Shown: positions 45,799-54,882 of the stretch, one piece after another
How the letters are laid out: the number at the start of each line of letters is the position of its first letter
Numbering within the stretch: the stretch's first letter is position 1
Assembly: GCF_004834005.1 (NCBI RefSeq)
Contig: NZ_STFF01000002.1
Span: forward strand, 806,001-870,000
DNA from: Niastella caeni
GTDB taxonomy: Bacteria; Bacteroidota; Bacteroidia; Chitinophagales; Chitinophagaceae
Direction: 5' to 3'
Length of the DNA: 64,000 nucleotides
The notes under the pieces: model-generated
The model's input: the letters and a program-made list of their open reading frames with translations, nothing else
Told to the model about the DNA's origin: nothing
Database searches by the model: none
Position numbers and translations under genes: made by a program

Positions 45799-46550
45799 AT
45801 GCCCCAAATTAAAATTTGTGAAAAATACTCACTATTGTTTCATCAAATTTTTGTAATCTCGAAAACTGGTAGAATAAAACCAAGTCACGAAGAAATGCAA
45901 CTAATAAATACAATTGAGATAAGCCCGTATGATTTCTCTAACAAAGAATATGACTATCCTAATGGTAGTTCGATTAAATTTCCAGACGAGTGGAATCAAT
46001 TTTGGAAAAAGTGCATTTCAGATAAAAATTTAGACGTTTAGAGTCAATTAGAAAAGGTTCTTATTTGGTTGATATTAGAACAGTCAATGACAATGAGCTT
46101 GTTGAAATTTTAAAGAGTGAGCTTAAAGACGTCGAATTATCGGATTATGATGAACAAGTTATTGGAATATGTGGTGGAATAGTTTTAGAAGAAAATAACA
46201 CGATATACATAGAGCCAAGTTGCTGTGGAGATATTGGTAATATTAAAGAATGGGAAAGTATTTTCGAAAGTGAGTTAACTAAATGGAATCAACTATGGAT
46301 AGGACATCCTTGGATCTACTATAGAAAAGACAACAAAATCATTGAATTTTCTAACTACGCTGAATCAAATCCTGAAGACTTTAAAGAAAATGAAATACTA
46401 ATTAGAGTTTCTCAATTGGAGCTAGAGACCGAATTAAGAAAAGCTCGAGAACAACAAAACAATTTTGAATTTAGGATTCGACACACACTTGAGGAAATGG
46501 GAATAGTAAATGCTGAACAAATCTCGAAATTAATGACTGGCAATTCATAA
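45799..46550 (+). pseudogene. Frameshifted hypothetical gene (possible immunity-type protein)
   Basis: The first frame starts at ATG 45799 (MPQIKICEKYSLLFHQIF...) and stops at 46041 after WNQFWKKCISDKNLDV. The second frame has no ATG near its start, but its upstream extension (FRRLESIRKGSYLVDIRTVN) overlaps the end of the first, showing one protein of about 245 residues broken by a one-base shift near 46035. The second part contains IYIEPSCCGDIGNIKEWESI and WIGHPWIYYRKD, a pattern I associate loosely with SMI1/SUKH-like or other immunity-type proteins. A sequencing error cannot be excluded. Confidence 0.55.
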
Positions 46551-46583
46551 AATGATAACGCATGCAACAGCAATTTTGCAGCA

Positions 46584-46844
46584 ATGACAATCGCACAAAC
46601 AATAAAAAAATTAACACGAATACCAGGTGTTGGACAATCTATTGCAACCGACCTGTACAACATTGGCGTCAGGTGTATTGACGACTTAAAAGGCAAAGAC
46701 CCGCAACAATTATATGACAAGTCAAACCAATATGCTGATTGCGTTCAGGACAGGTGCGTACTGTATGTTTTTCGCTGTGCTGTGTATTTTGCAGTAACAC
46801 CGGCGAATGAACAGGACAGCGAGCAATTGAAATGGTGGAATTGA
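46584..46844 (+). CDS. Cdd1-like helix-hairpin-helix protein
   Basis: An 86-residue protein with a helix-hairpin-helix (LTRIPGVGQSIATDLYNIGV), then DDLKGKDPQQLYDKSNQYAD and the Cys-rich CVQDRCVLYVFRCAVYFAVT end. This is the pattern of the 'pathogenicity locus' Cdd1 family, small putative DNA-binding proteins. It finishes with LKWWN, usual for the family, so it is complete. It begins 33 nt after the frameshifted gene. Confidence 0.8.
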   Translation: MTIAQTIKKLTRIPGVGQSIATDLYNIGVRCIDDLKGKDPQQLYDKSNQYADCVQDRCVLYVFRCAVYFAVTPANEQDSEQLKWWN

Positions 46845-46865
46845 AAGGATAAAAGATAACTTATA

Positions 46866-47942
46866 ATGGGACTTGAATCATATTTACTAGAAGTCTGTTT
46901 TAAAAACCCTGTTCCCCAAACAGACATAAAAGACATTATTGAGAGCGCAGGAGCTAGTTTTCTCGCCGGAAAATCCAATACTGAACCAATTGACACATAT
47001 CGAAATTTCTATTTTGAAATAAGATCGGATCTCGGTCTGACAGAACTATATATTCTATTGGCTCCAGAAAAAAGGGTTGTGACAAATTTCTCACTACGAT
47101 TCTCCATTTTAAGTCCTTCGAGTGTAATAGACCAGAGCTTTGCGTTCCTGAATAAATTAAATACAATAAGAAGCATCAAAGTTATAGATGCCGACAATAA
47201 ATTAAAGGAGGTTGATTTAAGCGCTGATCAGTTCAAACTAAATAAGAACATAGTACGCAAGCGTCAAATTATAATAAACAACAAGACTGGACTGGTTATT
47301 GAAGGTGGTGCTGTCACAACTGAATACATTCACAACAATAACCTGACGGAGAAGATTTGGGGACAAAACATAACAAGAACAAGTCCCGCTCGCTGGCTGC
47401 GATCTTCATTATTCATACTCATACTGATATTTGGAACTGTCGCAATTTACATTAAGAACAGGTCAATCACACAGAAAACAATCTACTTTGATTTTATCGA
47501 CTATATCCCCCTGACTGCTCTTTGCGGGCTATCTGTCACTCAGCTGGTTCGACTAATTCTATATTATAAAACTAATGCTGTCAGGGCGATACTGGCATCT
47601 CTGGTTGTTGCGGCTATTTGTCTGGGATTCATTGTATGGCATTACAAACACATTGAAAAACTGGATAAATCTCCAACAATATTCACAGCCAGCAATTTTA
47701 ATATTGGCAGCGATGGTGGATCCAGTTTTTATTTTAAAGAAAACGGTTATCTGATGGCGGAAAGGAGCGACCACTGGCTATTTACTACTTATAGAGGCTC
47801 GTATACCATTATAAAAGACACTATCGATTTAGATATCAAACTGGACTTTGCGCTCGGAAAACGTGCCATCCTTAACAACAATACATTAAGATTCATAGAC
47901 GACACAGTAGTTTTTGAGATCACTAGGCCGTTAGGTCAGTAA
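46866..47942 (+). CDS. Hypothetical membrane protein
   Basis: A 358-residue protein of no recognised family. Residues 1-175 are soluble and of mixed alpha/beta character (LESYLLEVCFKNPVPQTDIK, RNFYFEIRSDLGLTELYI). Three transmembrane helices follow (about 178-197, 215-235 and 241-260). The C-terminal ~100 residues are beta-rich (SSFYFKENGYLMAERSDHWL, YTIIKDTIDLDIK), resembling lipocalin-like strands. It starts 21 nt after the Cdd1-like gene and may be co-transcribed with it. Confidence 0.65.
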   Translation: MGLESYLLEVCFKNPVPQTDIKDIIESAGASFLAGKSNTEPIDTYRNFYFEIRSDLGLTELYILLAPEKRVVTNFSLRFSILSPSSVIDQSFAFLNKLNTIRSIKVIDADNKLKEVDLSADQFKLNKNIVRKRQIIINNKTGLVIEGGAVTTEYIHNNNLTEKIWGQNITRTSPARWLRSSLFILILIFGTVAIYIKNRSITQKTIYFDFIDYIPLTALCGLSVTQLVRLILYYKTNAVRAILASLVVAAICLGFIVWHYKHIEKLDKSPTIFTASNFNIGSDGGSSFYFKENGYLMAERSDHWLFTTYRGSYTIIKDTIDLDIKLDFALGKRAILNNNTLRFIDDTVVFEITRPLGQ

Positions 47943-48269
47943 CAGCGAGAAGCTATAAGCGTTTGAATAATAATCCCAATTTTATTCTTATGAAACGGCT
48001 TCATCCTTTAATAATATTGACAATGCTTTCAGCAAAATTCAAATTGTTTGGCTGTTCGGGTCAAACTAAAAAGAAAATCCCTTTTCAACGCAATACCAGG
48101 ATCGCTCGCTATTCAAGCGAGCTTTTACATTTTCTTAACAGTCGGGGCGGCTGCCTTCGAACCAACACCCTTAAACTGTATCAGGCACTAAAACGGAGCC
48201 GGCCCGATAAATCGGGGCAGCTCCGTTTGGATCTATTCCTGAAGGCGCTCAGGAAGACAGATTGATATG
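47943..48269 (+). other. Truncated lipoprotein-like start, tRNA-like remnant and hairpin
   Basis: From ATG 47990 a short frame begins like a lipoprotein (MKRLHPLIILTML ... LFGCSG) but soon runs into non-protein-like sequence. That includes a tRNA-3'-end-like remnant (48122-48154, matching 45583-45619) and a hairpin AAACGGAGC/GCTCCGTTT (48191-48228) with an inner CCCGAT/ATCGGG stem. I read it as a truncated gene fused to noncoding sequence, ended by the hairpin that also serves the convergent gene at 48270. Confidence 0.4.
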
Positions 48270-48869
48270 TTATTGTATGACTCTCGAAACAACCGGCGAA
48301 TAGGCCTTTTGTTTGTTAAAGCCAATTACTACAACACGGAACCAGTATCGCTTGTCGGATGTTAATCCCTCGAAGGTGTGGCTGATCGATGAACTACCTA
48401 TCCCAATCCATTCGGTGTTTGAACCGGCCGGCTCCTTGGTGTACTGGTGTACGTAGGCTTTGGCGCCCGTTACATTTTTGGCGCGGGTGGTAGCCTCACC
48501 GGATTGGCCCAGTTCAACTTCCAGTGTTACGATCGAAGGGGGCTCGGTGCCGCGGCTGTGGTCGGTGGTAACATCAAAACCACTTTCCAGGATCAGGGTC
48601 CTTTCTCCTTTAGCGGTTTCCGTTACATAATTAGCCACTACCTGCAGCAGATCAAGCGCTTTTGCCTTCTTGTCGTTTTTAATGGACACCATTTTTTTAT
48701 CGCGTCCTTCGGCTTTCACAAGCGCATCCTGTAACTCAGGAAGCAACTTTTTAAGATCCGCCAGGGCTGCGGGTGGATTGGGGAAAACTGCGTTGTTTTC
48801 CATGTTTTCTAATACGCGTTGAATTATTTTTGCTAATTCATCTTCGCGTTTTTGGTATTTAGCTTTCAT
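48270..48869 (-). CDS. Fibronectin type III domain protein
   Basis: A 199-residue protein. The N-terminal ~110 residues form helices (KREDELAKIIQRVLENMENN, LADLKKLLPELQDALVKAEG), the C-terminal ~85 an FN3 fold ending GLTSDKRYWFRVVVIGFNKQ and AYSPVVSRVI. No signal peptide is seen, so it may be cytoplasmic or exported by an unusual route. Proteins of this helical-plus-FN3 form recur in Bacteroidetes as hypotheticals. It ends against the hairpin at 48191. Confidence 0.75.
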   Translation of the reverse strand: MKAKYQKREDELAKIIQRVLENMENNAVFPNPPAALADLKKLLPELQDALVKAEGRDKKMVSIKNDKKAKALDLLQVVANYVTETAKGERTLILESGFDVTTDHSRGTEPPSIVTLEVELGQSGEATTRAKNVTGAKAYVHQYTKEPAGSNTEWIGIGSSSISHTFEGLTSDKRYWFRVVVIGFNKQKAYSPVVSRVIQ

Positions 48870-49404
48870 GATAGAAAGTTTTAAAAGTTATTAAATGGTT
48901 TGTACGCGCTACTATCAAAACCTGTAACCAGTTCATATTGTCTCGCACAGCTTACACCAGGCAAGACCTGCCTTTCACCACCGGTGTTCCGGTAATATTG
49001 CTTTGGTTCAACTGCCAAAGCCGAGTGACGAACAGTCATTGAACGTTGGTGGATTCAAGGCCGGATGGGAATCCCGCGCCGGCGCGGGATTAGCCAAATA
49101 CGTGGATCAAGTTGCAAAGCAGTTACGTGTAACCGGTATATTCATCGCTGCCTTACAAGAACAAATATACAGGCTTCAAACACCCCCTTCAAATGCATAC
49201 TCGGGAATACTCACTAATACTCGGATTTTCTACAAAACGGCGTATTTGTCCATAATAGACGTAATAATCGTAACTACATACTTTAATGCTGGTTTGAAAC
49301 CGGCGCCAGGACTGGCCCGTATATGATAAAGGGCAGGAAGCAGGGAAGGGGCGCCAAATGCAGGCGCCCCTTCCCGGGAGAGGTTTTATATTGACCATCA
49401 ATAA
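48870..49404. other. Gap without a convincing gene; perfect palindrome at 49070-49091
   Basis: The plus-strand frame across 49003-49326 begins with TTG and shows no protein-like pattern, so it is left out. The notable element is a perfect 22-bp palindrome with 11-bp arms AATCCCGCGCC and GGCGCGGGATT and no spacer. It is more G+C-rich than its surroundings. Such elements can be cruciform-forming or binding sites. Confidence 0.5.
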
Positions 49405-50052
49405 CTATTCATCCTCATCAAGGCCATCGAAGGATTTGCGTTTATTGGGCTTTATGCTTTTTTTCTTTTTGTCATCTTTTTTTTGCGGGGCTTCTTTTTT
49501 TTCATCAGCTCCATTTTTCTTTTGCGCTTCCTCTTCCTGCTCTTTTTTCATAGCTTCCTTTACCTTTCTCATTTCCTCTTCCCAGTACCTGTTGATAGCA
49601 TCTATTTTCTTTTGCCATTTGGGATCGTTCATTTCTCTGGCATCTCCATCATTCAACAGGCGTTGCACATATTCTTCGTCGAACATATAAGCATCGCAAA
49701 ATTCTTTTACAGTCACATATCTTTTTCCCAACTTTCGTTTCAAATCTTTGAGTTTCTCCTGCGCATAGCGCTCACAAATACGCATCAGGTAGGCTATATC
49801 GTTTACCTTGATGACACATCGCCAGGGTGCAGGTCTTTTACACATTGGTTCGCCACGCGGATCAAGGGACCGCTTATACAGCAGGGCGCGTACGCGTTTG
49901 GCAACCATCCTTTTTCCGTGTGATCTCGTTTCCTTGTGCAAAAAACGCCGGAGCATACAGCTTAACTTATGGCGATACTGAATTTTATTATAAAGTAATT
50001 TACGCTCCCTGTCTGTTAGTGTAGGATAAACTTCGTGATGATTGGTAGACAT
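49405..50052 (-). CDS. Hypothetical basic protein with Lys/Glu-rich tail
   Basis: A 215-residue protein not recognised as any family. The first ~150 residues are basic and helical (LTDRERKLLYNKIQYRHKLS, KRMVAKRVRALLYKRSLDPR, VNDIAYLMRICERYAQEKLK). The tail (about 150-215) is a low-complexity mix of Lys, Glu and Asp (EEEAQKKNGADEKKEAPQKK) ending GLDEDE. It could be a nucleic-acid-binding or structural protein. It appears intact and monocistronic. Confidence 0.6.
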   Translation of the reverse strand: MSTNHHEVYPTLTDRERKLLYNKIQYRHKLSCMLRRFLHKETRSHGKRMVAKRVRALLYKRSLDPRGEPMCKRPAPWRCVIKVNDIAYLMRICERYAQEKLKDLKRKLGKRYVTVKEFCDAYMFDEEYVQRLLNDGDAREMNDPKWQKKIDAINRYWEEEMRKVKEAMKKEQEEEAQKKNGADEKKEAPQKKDDKKKKSIKPNKRKSFDGLDEDE

Positions 50053-50440
50053 ATGGCTGGTATTTAATCTTTAAGATTAATACTAATCAGCAGCCTTCAA
50101 TAACTTCAGTTGTAATAGGATAAAACGGAGGGTATGTAAATCAATTTGCAGCATGCTTTGCTATCTTGCGTTCCGATTTTTTGCAGCTTGCTAATCAGGA
50201 AAGCCATTTACTAACTCAGGAGAATCAATTGCAGGAATAGTAAAGGTAATTTAAAAAAGCGCGCTTCTAGAAAAATGATCTTGCGGGTATGCGAAATTGA
50301 TCAAAAACAAGAAGTACGCATAAGAGTTAGTGAGGTGAGAAAGTCAATGAGTAAGTAACGGTGTTAATGGTACGCATTGTATTCATTCCTGTGTTTCAAC
50401 TGGTTATGATTTCAAGCAGCGGAAAGCGAGCATGATTTGT
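50053..50440. other. Gap without recognised features
   Basis: A/T-rich sequence upstream of the 49405 gene. No open frame of interest, RNA gene or repeat was noticed before the tandem array that begins near 50442. Confidence 0.4.
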
Positions 50441-50441
50441 A

Positions 50442-50633
50442 ATTAAAAACAGAGTGAAAATAATTATTTATGTATCGTTTTTACGTAAAAACAGAGTGAA
50501 AATAATTAATGGAGCCCCATTTTTACGTAAAATCAGTATGTTTTTAATTATTTTGATACCATTATTACGTAAAAAAGTAGGGAAAATAATTATTTATGTA
50601 TCGTTTTTACGTAAAAACGTAGTGAAAATAATT
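50442..50633. repeat. 42-bp tandem repeat with 14-bp palindrome
   Basis: About 4.5 units of 42 bp. Each unit has a palindrome TTTTTACGTAAAAA (best copies 50478-50491 and 50604-50617; variants at 50520 and around 50568), then 28 bp containing AGTGAAAATAATTA. Palindrome centres lie at 50484.5, 50526.5, 50568.5 and 50610.5, exactly 42 bp apart. The array is open in one frame from GTG 50454 as 14-residue repeats (VKIIIYVSFLRKNR), but this is probably incidental. It lies directly behind a decayed beta-lactamase-family gene. Confidence 0.85.
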
Positions 50634-50673
50634 GGTTGCTTATTGTGCCTGATTGAAAGACCCTCTGGTTATT

Positions 50674-51443
50674 TTAAGATTCCCCCGCCAATGGCGTAAC
50701 CTCTTCTGCCGCATTCGATAATATAACCACCGCTAATTGACGTTCGATGTTAAACCCCACAAATGACCTGAACCCACCAATACCGCCGGAAAAAGGGAAG
50801 TAAAGGTCTTTGTCACCGATCCTATTTCAAAGATAGTTTTGTTGAGATCAGGCAACTCGTTTTTATTTTTATCTGTTGTGCCGTAACTATAGCGCCTGAT
50901 TTTGCCATGATCGATGACTGCCAGCACAAGACCAGCGGTATTCCCTTTTTGAATGTAAGGCCGTACAAGCTGTTCTATTCGTTGATCAAGAGTGTCTGCA
51001 AGCGGATTGTTGCCCGGCACAGCATAATCTTTTTCACTCACTGATACCGGCATCGCCGCAAAATTCATTCTTTCTATTTTCTGCAGTTCATCCAATTTAA
51101 CCGAGAACAGTTGCCTAGCTAATTCAAATGCTGCTATATAATTCCACCCTTTTTAATCGGAATTTTTAAATATGAAACCATTCCTCTCACCGGTCTTGAC
51201 CTTAAACTTTTTCAGGACGGTCGCAAATTGTTTAGCAATCATTTTTGATCCAAAGGTCTCGGATGTCATTCCATAGATCTTTTCCGGTTGTCCGGCATTC
51301 ACCGCATGTTGAATGATGTTTATTACACTATCATATTGTTCCTTCTCTTCTTGAGCAAAGACACTGGCCCTGATGAAAAGCAGGCATACAAATAAAGCTT
51401 GACGAACGGTGGTAAAATTCATTCTGATAATTAAAAGCGTCAT
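50674..51443 (-). pseudogene. Decayed serine beta-lactamase-family gene with internal deletion
   Basis: Reading the minus strand, a signal peptide (FVCLLFIRASVFAQ) and a DUF3887-like start end at an in-frame TAA (51155-51153). The same frame then resumes through ELARQLFSVKLDELQKIERM and a class C-type domain with the SxxK motif EIGSVTKTFTSL. Near 50790 the sequence jumps, in another frame, to GGIGGFRSFVGFNIERQLAV and VVILSNAAEEVTPLAGES, the C-terminal strand of the same fold, ending at 50674. The middle of the catalytic domain is missing. Stop, deletion and frameshift make it non-functional. Confidence 0.8.
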
Positions 51444-51699
51444 ACAAATAACAGTATCAAACGACGGGGTAGAAGTGGAGATTACAAATTGAATAAATTA
51501 TTGGAATAGCACTAACAACACCCCGGTGATGCGGTAATCAATGTTTACCAAGGTAAATACTTATAATATAGGTCAGATTATTCTTCAAAAAGGGTGTTTT
51601 TCTGGTATACAGATTTCTGCTACATAAGGTACATTGGGATGGCAAAGTGTTACATAGTTCCTTTAAGAACTTTTACATACAGTTCTTCAATAAAATGTT
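51444..51699. other. Gap with promoter and leader hairpin of the next gene
   Basis: No gene is seen. A hairpin AAGAACT/AGTTCTT (51665-51687) with a 9-nt loop ends 12 nt before the ATG at 51700 and would cover the ribosome-binding region, so it may modulate translation of that gene. Confidence 0.35.
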
Positions 51700-52614
51700 A
51701 TGAAAACAAAATCGAAGAAAAAAAAGACCGGAAAGAAAAAAAGCAGCATAGCGCCTCAAAAAAAAGCAGCATTAAAAAAGAAATCGATCAAGAAAACTGT
51801 TGCCAAACCTTCCGGCATTAAAACAAAAACACCTAAAAAGAAAAAGGCAGCGAAGAAAACCAAAGAGCCTGTCAGTAGAAAGGTAGTGAAGAAAGCTAAA
51901 ATGCCAGCCCGTAAAAAGGCCGCAAAAAAACAACTCTTTGAGCCATTAAATAATCTGACGGCATTCCGGCTTGAAGAGCGCTTATCCTTGGAAGTGGTCA
52001 ATCCAAATTGGCAGGCTACAGCACAATTTGATAATGATGGCGGAAGTCCCATTACTTCCTTCACGTGCAGGATGATAGTGCCTGAAAACCCTGATACCAA
52101 ATCAGGACAAACAATCATGATCTTTAATGGCCTCCAGTTAGGACGGCGTATTCTGCAACCGATATTACAGTGGGGGCGTTCCCAAATGACAGGTGGAGGT
52201 CCGTTTTGGACAGTAGGATGTTGCCTGGCAATGGATGAGTTTACGCTTGAGGAAGCATCCGTGTTAACCCGTGTCAACCCAGGCGATAGCGTAATGGCCG
52301 TTATTAATCTGTTGAGTAATGACAGGAATAGATTCCGCTACAGTTGTTTCTTTGAAGGCATAGAATCATCACGCATAGACACCAATGCGATCGATGAATT
52401 GACCAATTGCTGCATTACATTGGAGGCAGCCCGTGTAAAGACGCGGCAACATTACCCTACCGATCCTTCCATAGAGGTTACCGAGGTCATCGTCCGGAAT
52501 AGAAATAGCATTATTACACCCGCCTGGCAAATTGGAGGAGCAAGCAACATTGGCGAACATGTCGAATTGAGACAAATGACGGGGAGTCCCGATGAAATTA
52601 TTATCCATTTCTGA
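51700..52614 (+). CDS. Basic histone-tail-like protein with C-terminal beta domain
   Basis: A 304-residue protein with two distinct parts. Residues 1-78 are almost entirely Lys, Ala, Pro, Ser and Thr in KKx-type repeats (KKKTGKKKSSIAPQKKAALK), like histone H1-type tails. Residues 80-304 form a beta-rich domain (WQATAQFDNDGGSPITSFTC, IMIFNGLQLGRRILQPILQWG, GGPFWTVGCCLA, VLTRVNPGDSV). The NGLQ-x-ILQPILQWG and PGD blocks resemble a concanavalin-like beta sandwich seen near G1-type peptidases, but I see no sure catalytic pair. It heads a set with the next two genes (45- and 18-nt gaps). Confidence 0.65.
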   Translation: MKTKSKKKKTGKKKSSIAPQKKAALKKKSIKKTVAKPSGIKTKTPKKKKAAKKTKEPVSRKVVKKAKMPARKKAAKKQLFEPLNNLTAFRLEERLSLEVVNPNWQATAQFDNDGGSPITSFTCRMIVPENPDTKSGQTIMIFNGLQLGRRILQPILQWGRSQMTGGGPFWTVGCCLAMDEFTLEEASVLTRVNPGDSVMAVINLLSNDRNRFRYSCFFEGIESSRIDTNAIDELTNCCITLEAARVKTRQHYPTDPSIEVTEVIVRNRNSIITPAWQIGGASNIGEHVELRQMTGSPDEIIIHF

Positions 52615-52659
52615 AAGACCTACAGAATTACTATTTATTAAGACCCCAAATTAACTGTT

Positions 52660-54864
52660 ATGAAGCCTATTATTTTTTGTGCAGCGTTGATGTACTGTTC
52701 GATTGGATGGGCGCAACAAACACCCATCATTCAATTTGATGGAGCTGGCAAGATCAAATCTACACTACCTGAAAAGCTCGACAAGAACGATGCAGTAAAG
52801 TTCAGCGTCTCCGATTCCAAAGAAACGTTCGATAAATACCTGAAAAAATATACAGCCAAACTAAAGCAGTCCCAGGGCTTACTAACAAAGCTGAAAACAG
52901 ACAGAGAGAAGTTAGATATAATGAAAAAGGTATATGATATTGATGTAGCAGATATAGACAAAGTGATTAACCAGCTAATTAAGGTAACTACCGATCTCTA
53001 TGGAGCAGATACCACCAACGTACCAAGGTTTGAGATCGCAGATAAAAATTACTTTGCCATTACTGTTGAAAATACAGCAGTTGGCACATCTTCGATAAAT
53101 ATAGCGCCAAACGACGTATCGAGGTCATTTCCAGTTCTTCCGTTTGGATCAGAAACCCGGATCAACTTTGCGCTGACCAAAAAAGACCCCTTCAAAAAAC
53201 TCGTGGTAGATTGGTTGGATGCAACAAAAGGTGATTATCAGGGAATGATCGATTATCAGGTATTGCTCCAGTTTAGGGCGGAGATAAAAAAAATGGCAGA
53301 GGAAATAAGCCCCTTTGCAGAAAAGGCCCGCCACGAAATGACAAAACTGAAGGCAGAAGCAAAGGGCGGAGAAAAAAATAGAATAATAGCAAAATACAAC
53401 CCCATATTGGAGGATATAGCACAAAAATGTTCCAGTTACAACTTGAGAATAGATGCGCTGATCAACAACAGGTCAGCGGCAGTTAACCAGCGTGCCAAAA
53501 AAGACTGGATGCTTAAATGGTTATGGTATCAGAACAGCCTGATACCAGCCATCAATCCGTTTGGATTTTCTGAATTAGGTAACAGGCCAGATACCACAGA
53601 ACTTGACATCCTTAGAACCAAATTACAAGTAAGGGAATTGTACCTAAAGAACATTATTGAAAAAACAACCCAGGCCGATTCCTTACTTACAGTGATCTAC
53701 TCTATAAAGAAAAGGATGAATGATATACAACAGACAGCAAAACAGTTTGACGAAAACAAGGCAAAAAATGAAGAAGCGGCCATTGCTTTCCGTACCACCA
53801 GCCAGGACCTGAATAAAGGAATATTATTCGTGGGCGACACAAAGCGTACCATATATTGGATGCGGCATCACAATGCAGCAGAAAATTTCCAGCTCATAAA
53901 TGACCAGGAAAATGATGAATACCTCGAAAAGGATCGCGTTGTTATACTGGCCCACAACCTCAAAGTTAATGATATCGCATCGCTACATCTGACATTGACT
54001 GAGATTACCAACGATGCATCTCTGCTGACTGAAGAACTGACACCGGTAATAACTGAATTATCCGGGGCTTTATTAGGGGTAGGTTCATCAGGAGCAGTTA
54101 CATTGGATGAACTGATCAAATCGGCAGAAGATGGCATGCAGGAATTGATCGCGAAAATGGAAGCATTGCGGGAATACTATAAATACATCGATTACCTCCT
54201 GGCCCAAACCAACCCGCCATTGGAAATCGAAGAACGGATAGATAGATCATTGGCCTACCATTCAGAAGTTACCAACCCGGTTAAAAAGATAAAAGGACCA
54301 AAGAAAGCTACCTATTACCTCAAAACAGAATTGGTGGATAAGAATAGCCCCGATTCGGCCAGGATCAACAAACTGCCTGCCGATACATTCAGCTACCGCA
54401 TTAATAAGCTGTACAGGATATTTCCAATGGCAGGAATTACATGGACCCCCGCTAAATTTACCAATGTCTCCCAGGATTCAACAAGTCAATTTAGTATAAA
54501 CGAGGAATCAGCCGTTAAATTTATAGTGGGTGTAAAAGTTTACCTTCGGAAAACGGATATCCGGAACGGTAAGATATTTACAAAAAAAGACCACACCGGA
54601 AAACAACTTTGGCCCTCCAGGACCAGTTTTAACCTGGCCTTTGATGCAAGAAAACCATTGGATAATGTGTATACTGGATTGGGGTTGGATATATGGCCGG
54701 GCTGTTGCGTGAACCTTGGGTGCGTATTCAACAAATACACCTATAAGAACTATAAAAACGGAGAAGTATTCCAGGATAAAAAGCCATACAGACCGGGATT
54801 CTATCTCGGGCTCTCTACAGACCTGTCTATGTTTACTGAACTGGGCAAATTCCTGAATTTTTAA
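52660..54864 (+). CDS. Coiled-coil secreted protein of unknown function
   Basis: A 734-residue protein with a signal peptide (FCAALMYCSIGWAQ). Long helical segments follow (DKYLKKYTAKLKQSQGLLTK; KARHEMTKLKAEAKGGEKNR; LLTVIYSIKKRMNDIQQTAK), broken by short beta regions. The last ~170 residues are beta-rich with a GLGLDIWPGCCVNLG block and end in an aromatic-rich strand pattern (RPGFYLGLSTDLSMF), which could be a small outer-membrane barrel or a soluble beta domain. No family is recognised. It sits between the histone-tail-like gene and a lipoprotein gene. Confidence 0.7.
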   Translation: MKPIIFCAALMYCSIGWAQQTPIIQFDGAGKIKSTLPEKLDKNDAVKFSVSDSKETFDKYLKKYTAKLKQSQGLLTKLKTDREKLDIMKKVYDIDVADIDKVINQLIKVTTDLYGADTTNVPRFEIADKNYFAITVENTAVGTSSINIAPNDVSRSFPVLPFGSETRINFALTKKDPFKKLVVDWLDATKGDYQGMIDYQVLLQFRAEIKKMAEEISPFAEKARHEMTKLKAEAKGGEKNRIIAKYNPILEDIAQKCSSYNLRIDALINNRSAAVNQRAKKDWMLKWLWYQNSLIPAINPFGFSELGNRPDTTELDILRTKLQVRELYLKNIIEKTTQADSLLTVIYSIKKRMNDIQQTAKQFDENKAKNEEAAIAFRTTSQDLNKGILFVGDTKRTIYWMRHHNAAENFQLINDQENDEYLEKDRVVILAHNLKVNDIASLHLTLTEITNDASLLTEELTPVITELSGALLGVGSSGAVTLDELIKSAEDGMQELIAKMEALREYYKYIDYLLAQTNPPLEIEERIDRSLAYHSEVTNPVKKIKGPKKATYYLKTELVDKNSPDSARINKLPADTFSYRINKLYRIFPMAGITWTPAKFTNVSQDSTSQFSINEESAVKFIVGVKVYLRKTDIRNGKIFTKKDHTGKQLWPSRTSFNLAFDARKPLDNVYTGLGLDIWPGCCVNLGCVFNKYTYKNYKNGEVFQDKKPYRPGFYLGLSTDLSMFTELGKFLNF

Positions 54865-54882
54865 CCCCTTAAAACCAGAGAC

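Noticed and set aside
49003..49326. Open frame of 107 codons in the gap
   Set aside because: TTG start, crosses a perfect 22-bp palindrome, and has no protein-like pattern.
50442..50633. CRISPR array
   Set aside because: The spacing is regular, but the repeat is only 14 bp, the 28-bp linkers resemble each other and no cas gene is in the window.
50454..50699. Repeat protein encoded across the 42-bp array
   Set aside because: GTG start, very hydrophobic-basic low-complexity product, and it overlaps the decayed beta-lactamase gene's end; probably open only because 42 is a multiple of 3.
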